Part shown: positions 38,682 to 48,353 of the stretch, one piece after another
Position numbering within the stretch: position 1 is the first letter of the stretch
Layout: every line of letters starts with the position of its first letter
NCBI RefSeq assembly: GCF_028550415.1
Contig: NZ_JAQQKX010000017.1
Span: forward strand, 1-64,000
Direction: 5' to 3'
Source: Asticcacaulis aquaticus
GTDB taxonomy: Bacteria > Pseudomonadota > Alphaproteobacteria > Caulobacterales > Caulobacteraceae
Length of the DNA: 64,000 bases
Notes under the pieces: generated by a model
The model's input: only the letters and a program-made list of their open reading frames with translations
Databases searched by the model: none
Told to the model about the DNA's origin: nothing
Made by a program: the position numbers and the translations under genes

Positions 38682-39272
38682 TTAAACCAGCTTTACGTCC
38701 CGCGCGCCGGATTCATGCAGCAGGAGGAACAGATCGACCAGGGCCTTGGGCAAGGCCGAGCCGAAATCGACGCGCATCTGCCCGTCTTCGAACCGAACGC
38801 TGTGCAACACATTGGCTAAGGGTTCGTGATGGTCCTCCGGATTGGGCCGGGTCTCGGTCCAGTCTTCGAACCACACCTGCAGGGCATCTGCGGTCGGCAA
38901 GGCTACGTCGCTGACGACGACCACGTCGTCCCAGCGCAGGCGCTCGATCGTCACGTTCATGCCGTTCAGGGTCACCACCATCGGCGAAAAGGACAGCATA
39001 CGCGACGGTTCGAAACGCACCACATGCGGATGCGCACCGGTAATTAGGTAATCCCCGACCAGAAACCGGTCGAACAGGGCCTCGTCGTCGGTTTGCAACT
39101 GCACCTCGGGCTCACCGACATAGCCCGCCTTGCGCTGGTTTTCGACGAACGAACGGAACTGATCGAGATAGTGGCTGCGCGCCTGTTTGAGGAAATTGAG
39201 CAGCGGCCTCAGGCCGTGCTGGGTGTCCCAACCCTGCTCAGAGCGCGAACCGGTAGTGTCCTGTGAGGTCAT
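38682..39272 (-). CDS. Hypothetical soluble protein
   Basis: A 196-residue protein I do not recognise. A charged N-terminal helix (LRPLLNFLKQARSHYLDQFRSFVENQRKAGYVG) leads into an alpha/beta part rich in Val and Asp (MVVTLNGMNVTIERLRWDDVVVVSDV). No signal or membrane segment is seen. It overlaps the end of the DUF1287 gene by 35 bp, so the two are probably co-transcribed and translationally linked. Confidence 0.6.
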   Translation of the reverse strand: MTSQDTTGSRSEQGWDTQHGLRPLLNFLKQARSHYLDQFRSFVENQRKAGYVGEPEVQLQTDDEALFDRFLVGDYLITGAHPHVVRFEPSRMLSFSPMVVTLNGMNVTIERLRWDDVVVVSDVALPTADALQVWFEDWTETRPNPEDHHEPLANVLHSVRFEDGQMRVDFGSALPKALVDLFLLLHESGARDVKLV

Positions 39273-39837
39273 GGATAAATAACTGGTCTTCCTGCTTGGG
39301 GCCCGCCCCGATGTTATGAATGACCTGATAGCGGCTCCGGCTCATAAAAGCCAGTTGATCCGACACGATCATGATGTGCGGCAGATGCGACCCTATGATG
39401 CGGCAGGTGACCAGATCGCCGGGCTTGTAATCCTCAGGCTTGCGGCTCAGGGGCCGGACCTCGGCGAAACGGCTGAAGAAAACCTCCAGATTCGGTACCC
39501 GGCGGTGGTCGATATTGGGGTCCGGCTTTTTCAGGCCCCAGGTCCTGGGATAGAGCCGGAACTGCGCGGCCATATCTTCGTGCACCAGCCGTTGCAGGTC
39601 GATCCCGATGGCCCGGTAGGCGCGGATGACGACGTCGGTGCACACGCCCTTATCCGGCGCGACGTCGCCGTTAGGATAGAGGATGCGCGTATAGGCGGGA
39701 TCGTAGGTGACGCGGCTTCGGGTCTGGGTGTGCGCCGCCGCCAGAAGCCGTGCAACCTTCGACGCCGGTTGGGCACCGACGTGAGATGCGGAAAATGTAA
39801 AGGCGGAAAGACCTGTTAAAATCGTGCGGCGATCCAA
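39238..39837 (-). CDS. DUF1287 family exported protein
   Basis: A 199-residue protein of the DUF1287 (YiiX-like, NlpC/P60-related) family. The N-terminal twin-Arg signal (LDRRTILTGLSAFTFSASHVGA) exports it. The core has DKGVCTDVVIRAYRAIGIDLQRLVHEDM, with a potential catalytic Cys in GVCTDV, and a C-terminal SHLPHIMIVSD segment with a candidate His. A peptidoglycan-related amidase or peptidase role is possible. The start is a TTG at 39837 with GGGGGAAG ahead; the longer frame upstream crosses the entericidin-like gene. Confidence 0.72.
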   Translation of the reverse strand: MDRRTILTGLSAFTFSASHVGAQPASKVARLLAAAHTQTRSRVTYDPAYTRILYPNGDVAPDKGVCTDVVIRAYRAIGIDLQRLVHEDMAAQFRLYPRTWGLKKPDPNIDHRRVPNLEVFFSRFAEVRPLSRKPEDYKPGDLVTCRIIGSHLPHIMIVSDQLAFMSRSRYQVIHNIGAGPKQEDQLFIHDLTGHYRFAL

Positions 39838-39868
39838 TAGGCTTCCCCCAAAGCTCAAGCTTCGCCGG

Positions 39869-39988
39869 TTACTTGCCGTCGAGCGCCTCACCGACCGATT
39901 CGATGTCGCGGCCCACGCCCTTGATGGTGTTGCACGCCGACAGAACCGGCAGGAGGGCAATCAGCGAGATAATGACGATACGTTTCAT
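39869..39988 (-). CDS. Entericidin-like small lipoprotein
   Basis: A 39-residue lipoprotein of the EcnA/EcnB type: MKRIVIISLIALLPVLSAC (lipobox LSAC, Cys19) followed by NTIKGVGRDIESVGEALDGK. The pattern GxGxDIxxxGxA is the family hallmark. E. coli entericidins are stress-linked membrane lipoproteins; in alphaproteobacteria the role is unknown. GAAGG precedes the ATG. It lies just upstream of the DUF1287 gene on the same strand. Confidence 0.85.
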   Translation of the reverse strand: MKRIVIISLIALLPVLSACNTIKGVGRDIESVGEALDGK

Positions 39989-40103
39989 CGGATTCGAACC
40001 TTCGTGAAAAGTGGCAGGTTCGATCAGGGTGAGCGTGAGGGACGATTATGGCAATTATTGAGCGGGCCGCCAAAGATAAGGACGGCATAAGAAACCAATA
40101 AAA

Positions 40104-40307
40104 TCAGTGTTTATGAAACCACTGAATCTTACCGGATTTTCGCTCCCACAGATATTCATGCAATGGAAAGACCAGAGTCTGGATGATCGGCTCCAGCAAA
40201 CCGATACCCAGAGATACGGCCAGATTTCCCGTCAGCACATAGGCGACGCCCGTCGCGACACCGATGTGCAGCACGCCATAGGTCAGGGTTTTGAACAATA
40301 GCCGCAT
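40104..40307 (-). CDS. DUF2061 membrane protein (copy 1)
   Basis: A 67-residue inner-membrane protein of family DUF2061, with two hydrophobic segments (TYGVLHIGVATGVAYVLTG and LAVSLGIGLLEPIIQTLVF) and the conserved HEYLWER ending before a His-containing tail. The function is unknown. It is a tandem paralogue of the gene at 40380. A Fur-box-like sequence lies 28 bp upstream of the start. Confidence 0.8.
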   Translation of the reverse strand: MRLLFKTLTYGVLHIGVATGVAYVLTGNLAVSLGIGLLEPIIQTLVFPLHEYLWERKSGKIQWFHKH

Positions 40308-40337
40308 GGGCACTCCTTGTACATTTCAACGAAAATA

Positions 40338-40358
40338 TAATAATAATTCTCATTTGCA
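40338..40358 (-). promoter_or_regulatory. Candidate Fur/Irr-type box
   Basis: Read on the minus strand, TGCAAATGAGAATTATTATT is close to Fur-box patterns of alphaproteobacteria (TGCnAATGA half-site followed by AT-rich inverted sequence). It lies about 30 bp upstream of the first DUF2061 start, in the space after the second copy. Confidence 0.45.
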
Positions 40359-40379
40359 CAAGCAGGTTTACCTCTAACC

Positions 40380-40586
40380 TTAGTGATGATGGATCAATGA
40401 CAGCGTTTCCGGCGCCTTACGCTCCCAGACATATTCGTGCAGCGGGAAGACGAGCGTCTGAACCATCGGTTCCACAAGGCCGATACCGAGCGCAATCGCC
40501 CAATTGCCGGTCAGGACATAGGCGACGGTGGAGGCCACCGCGACGTGAACGGTACCGTAGGACAAGGTTTTGGCAAACAGGCGCAT
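40380..40586 (-). CDS. DUF2061 membrane protein (copy 2)
   Basis: A 68-residue paralogue of the neighbouring DUF2061 protein, with the same two TM segments and HEYVWER motif, and a tail ending in three histidines. The pair probably arose by tandem duplication. The start at 40586 matches the start of copy 1 (MRL.KTL.YG). The function is unknown. Confidence 0.8.
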   Translation of the reverse strand: MRLFAKTLSYGTVHVAVASTVAYVLTGNWAIALGIGLVEPMVQTLVFPLHEYVWERKAPETLSLIHHH

Positions 40587-40720
40587 GACGTGGCTCCTCA
40601 TAAGATCAGGTCATAAGCTTAGCGCGTGACCCGCACAAAGAAAAATCGATCATTCTTGATTTTTGTATAAATAAAATCTATAGACTTGCCTTTTGTAACG
40701 CCCCGCGCCTAAACAGCCCC

Positions 40721-41911
40721 ATGTCCCCTGCTCCCAAAACCATTGCCGTCGTCGGTGCCGGTCCCGCCGGCCTTATGCTGGCCGACCGTCTCAGCGCGTC
40801 CGGTCACAGCGTCGATATCTACGACCGGATGCCGTCGGTGGCGCGCAAATTCCTGATGGCCGGGCGCGGCGGATTGAACCTGACCCATTCCGAGCCGCTG
40901 GCAGCCTTTATCGGGCGCTACGGCAACCGGTCGGCACAGATCAAACCCGCCATCGAAGCCTTTACGCCGAAGGATCTGCGCGACTGGGCCGACGGTCTGG
41001 GGGCCGAAACCTTCGTCGGCAGCTCCGGTCGCGTTTTCCCCAAGGCGCTCAAGGCTTCGCCACTGCTGCGGGCCTGGCTGAAACGGCTGGAGGCGCAGGG
41101 CGTGCGCTTTCACCTGCGCCACGCGTGGACCGGCTGGGTCGATAATGCGCTTACCTTTACGCATGGGGATAAGACCGTCGAGGTCACGCCCGACATTACC
41201 GTTCTGGCGTTGGGCGGGGCCTCGTGGCCGAAGCTGGGCTCGGACGGCGGCTGGACCGATATTCTGAGTGCGCGCGGTGTGGATATAGCCCCGCTCAAGG
41301 CCGCCAATATGGGCTTTACCGTCATGTGGAGCGACCACTTCCGCGACCGCTTCGCCGGAGAACCACTGAAACCCATCGCCCTGACCTATGAAGGCCGCGT
41401 GCGTAAGGGCGAGCTGATGCTGACCCGCCACGGGATAGAGGGCGGCGCGGTCTATGCCCATGCGGCGGCCCTGCGCGACACCATAGCGCGGAAGGGTTCG
41501 GCGACGCTGCTCGTCGATCTCAAGCCGGAACTGAACGAAGCGCAGATCGTCAACAAATTGTCACGTGGCGCGAAAAATGACAGTTTAAGCAATAAATTAC
41601 GCAAAACTCTTAATCTCTCGCCCGCCGCCATCGCCCTGCTGCGCGAAACCGGTCAGGAGATTACGCCGGCCCTTATCAAGGCGGTGCCGGTGACCCTGAC
41701 CGGCGCGCAGTCGCTCGACCGCGCCATCTCCTCGGCGGGCGGTATTCGCTTCGATGCTCTGACGACCGACTTCGAATTAAAGGCTCTGCCCGGCACCTAT
41801 GCCATCGGCGAAATGCTCGACTGGGAAGCCCCTACGGGTGGCTACCTCCTGCAAGCCTGTTTCAGTCAGGCGGTCTGGACCGCCCGGGCGATATTAAAAC
41901 GGCTGGCTTGA
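40721..41911 (+). CDS. YhiN/HI0933-type flavoprotein (TIGR03862)
   Basis: A 396-residue FAD-dependent oxidoreductase. The N-terminal Rossmann motif VVGAGPAGLMLADRLSASGHSVDIYDR binds FAD, and ARKFLMAGRGGLNLTH is the family signature. A second FAD contact, GEMLDWEAPTGGYLLQACFSQAVWTA, lies at the C-terminus. The physiological reaction is unknown for the family; members are sometimes called aminoacetone oxidases. It stands alone. Confidence 0.87.
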   Translation: MSPAPKTIAVVGAGPAGLMLADRLSASGHSVDIYDRMPSVARKFLMAGRGGLNLTHSEPLAAFIGRYGNRSAQIKPAIEAFTPKDLRDWADGLGAETFVGSSGRVFPKALKASPLLRAWLKRLEAQGVRFHLRHAWTGWVDNALTFTHGDKTVEVTPDITVLALGGASWPKLGSDGGWTDILSARGVDIAPLKAANMGFTVMWSDHFRDRFAGEPLKPIALTYEGRVRKGELMLTRHGIEGGAVYAHAAALRDTIARKGSATLLVDLKPELNEAQIVNKLSRGAKNDSLSNKLRKTLNLSPAAIALLRETGQEITPALIKAVPVTLTGAQSLDRAISSAGGIRFDALTTDFELKALPGTYAIGEMLDWEAPTGGYLLQACFSQAVWTARAILKRLA

Positions 41912-41957
41912 CGCCTGCCGGACGGTACGGCAGTTTGACCGCTTCCGGGGAGGGAAT

Positions 41958-43094
41958 ATGTTACTTCGCTTTATTTCATGCTTGTGGGCCGTATGCTCGC
42001 TGGCTCTGCCGATGTCTGCGCAGGCCGCCGATCCGGACACCGTCGGCAAACTTATCAAGCGCGCTGAAAATGGCGACGTGCAGGCTCAGACCGATCTGGG
42101 TCAGGTGTACCGCATGGGCTTTTACGGTCCGTATCGGGTCGAGGCCGATCTGAACAAGGCTCGCCTCTGGCTCACCAAAGCCGCCGAATCCGGCAGCGCC
42201 GACGCCGCCTTGTACCTGGGCGACACCTATATGCCCTCCGAACCGCAGCAATCTTTGGTGTGGTATCGCCGCGCGGCTGATGCCGAAAACCCCGAAGCCT
42301 ATGTCCGTCTATGCGGACTTTACCGCGAACCCTTGAAAGACTGGGATCAGGCCTTGCTCTATTGCCGCAAGGCTGCGGAAAAAGGCACCCCGGACGGCTA
42401 CTATTCCATGGCGCTCGCTGTCGAACTCAATCGCAAGGACCCGGTACATGCCGTCGGCATGTATCGCGAACTGGTCGAGTGGGGCAGCATCGCGGCGGCA
42501 AAACAGCTGGCCGATCTTTACGATAGCAAGGCCGTTGCCTTAAGCGATGCAGAGGGTTTGCGTTACACGCGATTGGCGGTCGGGGCCGACCCACAGGCCT
42601 ATATCCCACGACTGGCGCGCTACTACGAACAAGGCCGCGGTGTGACCGCTGACGCGCAAGAGGCTGCACGTCTCTATTTTCATGCGGCCCGTTATAAGGC
42701 ACCGGACGCCGTAGCGTGGATAGCCGCTCACCCGGAGGTAACATCGGCCACCATCGAGGCCCAACTCGTTTCGGATATCGATTTACCTAAAGATTGGCGT
42801 CGGATCGCCTATGAACGCCAGAGGCTCATGAATGGGGCCACAATCGCCGACATTTATCCGCCGCGAGCGCAGGATGCCGAAATGGAGGGCGACGTCGCTT
42901 TCGATTGCCGAATCACGCCGGAAGGCGGTTACGAGAACTGTATAATCACCGCTGAGAAACCTCTGGGCTATGGCTTCGGTGCCGCCACACTGTCGCTTAT
43001 CGGTCGTTTTGGGCTGAAAAGCGCGACACCTGAACGGCTCAAACCCTTTGCCGGTCGTGTGGTCCGACTGAATTTCGCATGGAAATTGGATTAA
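41958..43094 (+). CDS. Exported Sel1-repeat protein with TonB-like C-terminus
   Basis: A 378-residue periplasmic protein. A Sec signal peptide ends near AQA (residue 23). About six Sel1-type helical repeats follow (AENGDVQAQTDLGQVYRMGFYG, then SADAALYLGDTYM and similar, to about residue 265). A C-terminal beta-rich domain (EGDVAFDCRITPEGGYENCIITAEKPLGYGFG) resembles the TonB C-terminal domain. It may act in envelope protein interactions. It ends with a 4-bp overlap with the convergent epimerase-like gene. Confidence 0.72.
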   Translation: MLLRFISCLWAVCSLALPMSAQAADPDTVGKLIKRAENGDVQAQTDLGQVYRMGFYGPYRVEADLNKARLWLTKAAESGSADAALYLGDTYMPSEPQQSLVWYRRAADAENPEAYVRLCGLYREPLKDWDQALLYCRKAAEKGTPDGYYSMALAVELNRKDPVHAVGMYRELVEWGSIAAAKQLADLYDSKAVALSDAEGLRYTRLAVGADPQAYIPRLARYYEQGRGVTADAQEAARLYFHAARYKAPDAVAWIAAHPEVTSATIEAQLVSDIDLPKDWRRIAYERQRLMNGATIADIYPPRAQDAEMEGDVAFDCRITPEGGYENCIITAEKPLGYGFGAATLSLIGRFGLKSATPERLKPFAGRVVRLNFAWKLD

Positions 43095-43924
43095 AATACC
43101 GGCTTGAACATCGCCGGATCGTAACCGAAATCGCGCGTGGCGGCTGAGTGATCGAAGACCAGATCGGTGTTCATCCTCAGCGCCATATTGACGTTGTTTT
43201 TCAGCGCGGCCCCCGGCTTGATGACTCCAATCACGCCGAACCCCAGCTTCCACAGGCCCGCCGGGAAAGATGGAACGCGCGCCGCCTTCCCTTTGGCGGC
43301 AAAAATCCGCGCCACCATATCACGGTAACTCAAGGTCTCGCCGCCGCTGAGGTCATAGGCTTTGTCACGTGTCGCATCAATATTGATCACATCGACCGCG
43401 GCTTTCGCCAGATCGCGGGCATGGACCGGTTGACGCAGGCCTTTGGCACCATCGCATAGCGGAAAAAAGCCCAGCCGATCAATCATCTGGGCGATACGGC
43501 TGACATTCTGATCCAAACCTTCATCATAGATCAAAGTCGGGCGCAGGATCGTCCAATCGACATCATGCGTCGCACCAAACGCTTCGATCCGGGCTTCGGC
43601 AGAACTGAGCAGATCGGCGATCCGGCGCTCTTCCGGCTCCGGCGAGAAGGTCTTGGTGAAGCGCGAGGTCGAGGAAAAGGCGATGATCCGCTTCATGCCT
43701 TGCCGCCACAGCATATCCAGCACCGTATCGGTGATCAGCCAGATCGGCGAGGTGACGATGACGTCATCGAAGCATTCGCCCTCGAACGCTTCCGGGTGCA
43801 TCAGGTCGAGAAAGACCTCTCCCGAACGCTTCGGCTTGCGCGTGGTGAAGGTCGCGTCCGGCGCGATGTCCGCCAGACGCCGTCCGACAAGGCTTGTCGC
43901 TCCGATTACCAATAGCTTTGTCAT
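43091..43924 (-). CDS. NAD(P)-binding epimerase/dehydratase-like protein
   Basis: A 277-residue short-chain dehydrogenase of the extended/atypical type. The N-terminal [10 protein letters not shown] binds NAD(P). The usual YxxxK motif is replaced around [10 protein letters not shown], so catalysis by the classic route is doubtful. [20 protein letters not shown] and [17 protein letters not shown] are typical of UDP-sugar epimerase-like or NmrA/complex I assembly-like members. The substrate is unknown. It is divergent from ubiD. Confidence 0.72.
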   Translation of the reverse strand: MTKLLVIGATSLVGRRLADIAPDATFTTRKPKRSGEVFLDLMHPEAFEGECFDDVIVTSPIWLITDTVLDMLWRQGMKRIIAFSSTSRFTKTFSPEPEERRIADLLSSAEARIEAFGATHDVDWTILRPTLIYDEGLDQNVSRIAQMIDRLGFFPLCDGAKGLRQPVHARDLAKAAVDVINIDATRDKAYDLSGGETLSYRDMVARIFAAKGKAARVPSFPAGLWKLGFGVIGVIKPGAALKNNVNMALRMNTDLVFDHSAATRDFGYDPAMFKPVF

Positions 43925-44087
43925 TATCTACGCGTCCGCCCTCATCATATCTCTTCGGCCATGCCGGGGAGGTATAGGATGTGTCGCACTTACCACCGCC
44001 CCACGCAAGCACAGGGCGGAGAAGACTTGCCTCCCGCGCCCCATCGGCCTATGTCTCGCTGCGTATTTTAATGCGAAAGTCCCGGTC

Positions 44088-45623
44088 ATGAGTGCCTACA
44101 AATCCCTGCGTGATTTCATCAGTAAGCTGGAGCGCGAAGGCGAACTGATCAGGGTCACCGAGCCGGTATCGACGCACCTTGAAATGACGGAGATCCAGAC
44201 CCGGCTTCTGGCCGACAAGGGCCCGGCGGTGCTGTTCGAGAATGTCTTGCTGCCCGACGGTTCCAAATCAGACATGCCGGTGCTGGTTAACCTGTTCGGT
44301 ACGGTCAAGCGCGTGGCCATGGGCGTCACGCTCGAAGGCAAGGACCGCACCAATCCGCAGGACCTGCGCGAAGTCGGCGAATTACTGGCCTTCCTGCGTC
44401 AACCGGAACCGCCGCGCGGCTTCAAGGACGCCCTCAGCATGCTGCCGCTGGCCAAGACCGTCATGGGGATGCGCCCCAAGACCGTCTCGAAAGCCCCCGT
44501 GCAGGAGGTCGTCCTGACCGGCGACGATATCGATCTGACGAAACTGCCGGTGCAAGGCTGCTGGCCCGGTGAGCCCGCGCCGCTGATCACCTGGGGGCTC
44601 GTCGTCACCAAAGGCCCGTCGGAATCGCGCGAGGACGACTTTAACCTCGGCATTTACCGGATGCAGGTGTTGGGCAAGGACAAGGCCATCATGCGCTGGC
44701 TGGCGCACCGCGGCGGCGCGCAGCACCACGCGCGCTGGAAGAAGGCCAAAAAGACCGAGCCCCTGCCCGCCTGCGTCGTGCTGGGGGCCGATCCAGGCAC
44801 GATCCTCGCCGCCGTGACGCCGGTGCCGGACACCCTGAGCGAATATCAGTTCGCGGGGCTTTTGCGCGGCGCCAAGGCTGAGTTGGTCCCCGCGAAAACC
44901 GTCCCCTTGATGGTGCCCGCCGAAGCCGAAATCGTCCTCGAAGGGCATGTGCTGCTCGACGAATATGCCGACGAAGGCCCCTATGGCGACCACACGGGCT
45001 ATTACAATTCGGTCGAAAAATTCCCGGTGTTCAAGGTCTCGGCCATCACCATGCGGAAAAAGCCGATCTACCTGTCGACCTTCACCGGACGGCCGCCCGA
45101 CGAGCCGTCGGTGCTGGGCGAAGCCTTAAATGAAGTCTTCATCCCGTTGATCCGTCAGCAGTTTCCAGAAATTGTCGACTTCTGGCTGCCGCCGGAAGGG
45201 TGCAGCTACCGCATCGCCGTCATCTCGATGAAGAAGGCCTATCCTGGCCACGCCAAGCGCGTCATGATGGGCGCGTGGTCGTACCTGCGTCAGTTCATGT
45301 ACACCAAGTGGCTGATCGTGGTGGACGACGACATCAACTGCCGCGACTGGAAGGACGTCATGTGGGCGGTCTCGACGCGGATGGACCCGGCGCGCGACCT
45401 GACCATCATCGAGAACACGCCGATCGACTATCTCGACTTCGCTTCGCCGGAAAGCGGTCTGGGCTCGAAGGTCGGCCTCGACGCCACCAACAAGTGGGAG
45501 CCGGAAACCCACCGCGAATGGGGCGAGGAACTGTACATGGAGCAGAGCGTCATCGACCGCGTTTCGGCCAAATGGGCGGCGATGGGCCTGCCGGGATCGG
45601 GTAAACCGATCTGGAAAAAGTAG
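44088..45623 (+). CDS. ubiD: UbiD-family decarboxylase
   Basis: It decarboxylates 3-polyprenyl-4-hydroxybenzoate in ubiquinone synthesis, using the prenylated FMN cofactor made by UbiX. The 511 residues match the family. Visible blocks are [29 protein letters not shown] (cofactor and metal site), [24 protein letters not shown] with the catalytic acidic residues, and the C-terminal [23 protein letters not shown]. The start at 44088 ([11 protein letters not shown]) follows homologues; the frame extending upstream runs into the divergent gene's promoter. The two small membrane protein genes follow closely. Confidence 0.93.
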   Translation: MSAYKSLRDFISKLEREGELIRVTEPVSTHLEMTEIQTRLLADKGPAVLFENVLLPDGSKSDMPVLVNLFGTVKRVAMGVTLEGKDRTNPQDLREVGELLAFLRQPEPPRGFKDALSMLPLAKTVMGMRPKTVSKAPVQEVVLTGDDIDLTKLPVQGCWPGEPAPLITWGLVVTKGPSESREDDFNLGIYRMQVLGKDKAIMRWLAHRGGAQHHARWKKAKKTEPLPACVVLGADPGTILAAVTPVPDTLSEYQFAGLLRGAKAELVPAKTVPLMVPAEAEIVLEGHVLLDEYADEGPYGDHTGYYNSVEKFPVFKVSAITMRKKPIYLSTFTGRPPDEPSVLGEALNEVFIPLIRQQFPEIVDFWLPPEGCSYRIAVISMKKAYPGHAKRVMMGAWSYLRQFMYTKWLIVVDDDINCRDWKDVMWAVSTRMDPARDLTIIENTPIDYLDFASPESGLGSKVGLDATNKWEPETHREWGEELYMEQSVIDRVSAKWAAMGLPGSGKPIWKK

Positions 45624-45629
45624 GCGGCG

Positions 45630-46049
45630 ATGCGGGGGGTGGGGCTTCTTCTGTTCAGCATCGCGGTGCTGGTGGTGACCTGCGTGTTTTCCTTTACGCC
45701 GCTGGCATGGGAGATGAGCGCGCAAAAACACGACAGCTATCCGGAGCTGGTCATCCTGTTTTTCCAGCTTCCGGCGGCGTGTCTGCTGGTCCTCGATGCC
45801 GGTCTGATCGTCGGGCTGGAGCGCCGCCGGGGGCCATCGAATCTCCACGGTCTGTGGTTCGCCGCGGTGATCAAGATAGTGAGCCTGAGCCTGTTTGCGC
45901 TTAGCTTTGCCGGAGCGTTTTCTGCGAACAATCCGATCATGGTTGGATTTGCAAACCTTTACGCCATACTGGGCGTACCGATGCACCTCTACCTGACGTA
46001 TCGCGGCTGGCGGCAACGCGGCTCGAAAACGGCCCATGTTCATGAATGA
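45630..46049 (+). CDS. Hypothetical membrane protein
   Basis: A 139-residue inner-membrane protein with four hydrophobic segments (about residues 5-25, 41-63, 75-97 and 103-121) and a basic tail. I do not recognise a family. It begins 6 bp after ubiD and its end nearly meets the next gene, so the three probably form a transcript. Confidence 0.6.
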   Translation: MRGVGLLLFSIAVLVVTCVFSFTPLAWEMSAQKHDSYPELVILFFQLPAACLLVLDAGLIVGLERRRGPSNLHGLWFAAVIKIVSLSLFALSFAGAFSANNPIMVGFANLYAILGVPMHLYLTYRGWRQRGSKTAHVHE

Positions 46050-46059
46050 GGGGGGAACC

Positions 46060-46806
46060 ATGAACGACGAAAAACGCGACATCGCGCGCCTGTACGGGCG
46101 TGCGCACCGAGACTATCTGAACGCCAGATACAATCAGCACAAAGGCGGCTGGCCGGGTGGGTTCGGCGCGATCCTGCTTGCCGTTGTTCTCTATGTTGTA
46201 ACGCAGAATATGGTGCTCAGCGCCGTGTTTCTGGTCGCGGCGCTGATCATGTGTTTTGCGATCAAAAAACCCGCGCAGCCCTACAGCGAAGTCACCATGA
46301 CCGCCTTCATATGGGGGTGCTACGGGGTGACGATTATCTTTCTTATCACGGCGATCACCCTGTATGTCGCCATTATGGCGTTCGATGCCGCGCCCTATCA
46401 GTCGTGGGTCACCTGCCCCCTGATCATCGCACCGTGGTGTAGCGGTCAGGATGAAAACCGCGAGAAATTCTGGCTGTTCTATAATCTGTGTCTGCTGGCC
46501 TCTTTCGTTCTATGGTTCTACGCGGCGCGACAACTGCCCTATCGCCACAACCGCGACGCCCCGAAACTGACCGCAAAAGCCGTTGTGCACCTGATCGTTT
46601 GCATCAGTGCCCTCACCGCTCTCATCATGGGCATCTATATCATCGCTCCCGAAAACGAGATCAGCGTGGGCTATCGATACGGCCCGGCCCCGTTTTACAG
46701 CGGTGTGGGCGTTCTATATTTTCTGCCTTACGCGGTCCTGCTGATCACCCTGTTTGCAACGATCTATGGCCTGCTCGGCTATGTCGTGAGCCGCCTGAGA
46801 AAATAA
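46060..46806 (+). CDS. Hypothetical membrane protein
   Basis: A 248-residue protein with a polar N-terminus (MNDEKRDIARLYGRAHRDYLNARYNQHKGGW) and six or seven predicted TM segments. Between the third and fourth lies an extracytoplasmic loop with two cysteines (VTCPLIIAPWCSGQDENREKFW). The family is unknown. I chose the ATG at 46060 because GGGGGAACC precedes it; the frame extends back 8 codons to 46036, overlapping the previous gene. Confidence 0.6.
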   Translation: MNDEKRDIARLYGRAHRDYLNARYNQHKGGWPGGFGAILLAVVLYVVTQNMVLSAVFLVAALIMCFAIKKPAQPYSEVTMTAFIWGCYGVTIIFLITAITLYVAIMAFDAAPYQSWVTCPLIIAPWCSGQDENREKFWLFYNLCLLASFVLWFYAARQLPYRHNRDAPKLTAKAVVHLIVCISALTALIMGIYIIAPENEISVGYRYGPAPFYSGVGVLYFLPYAVLLITLFATIYGLLGYVVSRLRK

Positions 46807-47027
46807 CGCCTTACCCCGGGTGTGCTGCCCGAGCATTTTCGGGTGCGTGGCGGCTCTGCCGATGTGGAGAAAAGAGAAATGATCGCGGTTTAGGGCGGTG
46901 TCAACGCTGACGCGAACAAGGGGCTGACCAAGAAAGCCGCGGCCCAAAACCAAAGCCCATAAAGCGTAGGGCTACCGATTGACCGGTTTGCACGCCCTTG
47001 TTACCGTCCGGTCGGCTGGAGGTAGAC

Positions 47028-48350
47028 ATGTCCAAAACAATACGGCTTTTTCTGGGACCGCTAATTATATTGGTTGCAGGCCTTACGGTCGCATCGGTCC
47101 AGGCCGCACCGTCGCCTGAGGTCATCGCGGCCTGTCAGCCGGGGACGGACGCCCAGCCCCAGCCCACCAATCCAGATTACCCAGGCGGCTTGTCTCAGAA
47201 AAGCGGCGGCCTTACCCCGCTCAAGCTTGATGGTGCCATTACTGTGTCGGCGGCCGAAGCCTTCTGCATTATGGGCACGATCGGACCTGACAAGGTATTC
47301 GTTATGTCAGGTATTTCCGGCGACCGTCAAATCCCTTTCTTTACCGATTTGTCGGAGGCCGCCAGTGGTGACGACGATCCCGCGCTTCAGAAATGGTTCG
47401 CCGATGGTGTGGCCGAAGCAACCAAGGGCAACAAGAACACGCCGATCATTACCTATTGCCATCATGCCCAATGCTTCCTGTCTTACAATATCGCGCTCAG
47501 ACTGGTGCGGGCAGGCTATACGCAGGTTTACTGGCTCCGACCGGGTATCGATGGCTGGGTTAGCGCTGGTTATCCCCTCGCCGCACCGCAGGCGGCCATC
47601 GAGGCCTTCAACCGCTGCGGCCTCTCGCCGGTGGGTGCAGGTGACTATGCCGCAACTGTGCGCGCTACTGAGAGCCTTGCCGCCGAAACTACAGACTGGA
47701 GCCAGTCCGTTAAAATCGCACAGGACAAACGACGCACCTGCCTTGCCGACGTGCTAAAAACCTACGGCAAATATTACATGGTGAAGGAAACCGTCGATCC
47801 GCAACTGGCAGAGACAGATCGGGCGGTGAGCGACCTCTATACAGCGGCCAAGGCCGAGTTCGATAAAAACCCGAACCTGAATCTGGAAAAAAGCATCTCG
47901 GACACCGCCAGCGCCCGGAAAACCATCGCCGAAGCCGGCTCCGTCAAAAGCCTGACCCAACAGTGCGGTACGTTCGACTACACCCTCCCGCCGGTCGACA
48001 ACGCTATCATAAAGGCGCGCGATCAGGCTCGCCGCAGCTATGCGACCTGCGTCGAAAACTGGGGTAATCTGCCGATGCTGATAAACACCTATGACTTCGA
48101 TATACAGGTTAAATGGTTCCGCAACGTGCAGCGCTATACCTGCCGCGTGCGCTCGGCCCCCAATTGCCTGTCCAATGACTCTTATGATCGCATGGCCGTT
48201 ATACTGACACCGGCAAATATCGAAAAAGTCAAAACAGCTTACGACATTGACGCCATGCGCATCAGAACGGCAAATGCTGAGATAGACCGGTCCAATAAAT
48301 GGCTGGCTGATGTTAACGCCATGGTCGACGCATATAACGCCAACCGCTAA
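47028..48350 (+). CDS. Periplasmic rhodanese-domain protein
   Basis: A 440-residue exported protein (Sec signal, cleavage near VQAA, residue 27). Residues about 60-195 form a rhodanese-like domain of the kind seen in PQQ-associated CxxCW proteins: ITYCHHAQCFLSYNIALRLVRAGYTQVYWLRPGIDGW, with C144 and C149. The remaining 240 residues are helical with several cysteines and no family I know. A role in periplasmic sulphur or disulphide chemistry is plausible. The start has GGAGG ahead. Confidence 0.72.
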   Translation: MSKTIRLFLGPLIILVAGLTVASVQAAPSPEVIAACQPGTDAQPQPTNPDYPGGLSQKSGGLTPLKLDGAITVSAAEAFCIMGTIGPDKVFVMSGISGDRQIPFFTDLSEAASGDDDPALQKWFADGVAEATKGNKNTPIITYCHHAQCFLSYNIALRLVRAGYTQVYWLRPGIDGWVSAGYPLAAPQAAIEAFNRCGLSPVGAGDYAATVRATESLAAETTDWSQSVKIAQDKRRTCLADVLKTYGKYYMVKETVDPQLAETDRAVSDLYTAAKAEFDKNPNLNLEKSISDTASARKTIAEAGSVKSLTQQCGTFDYTLPPVDNAIIKARDQARRSYATCVENWGNLPMLINTYDFDIQVKWFRNVQRYTCRVRSAPNCLSNDSYDRMAVILTPANIEKVKTAYDIDAMRIRTANAEIDRSNKWLADVNAMVDAYNANR

Positions 48351-48353
48351 AGC

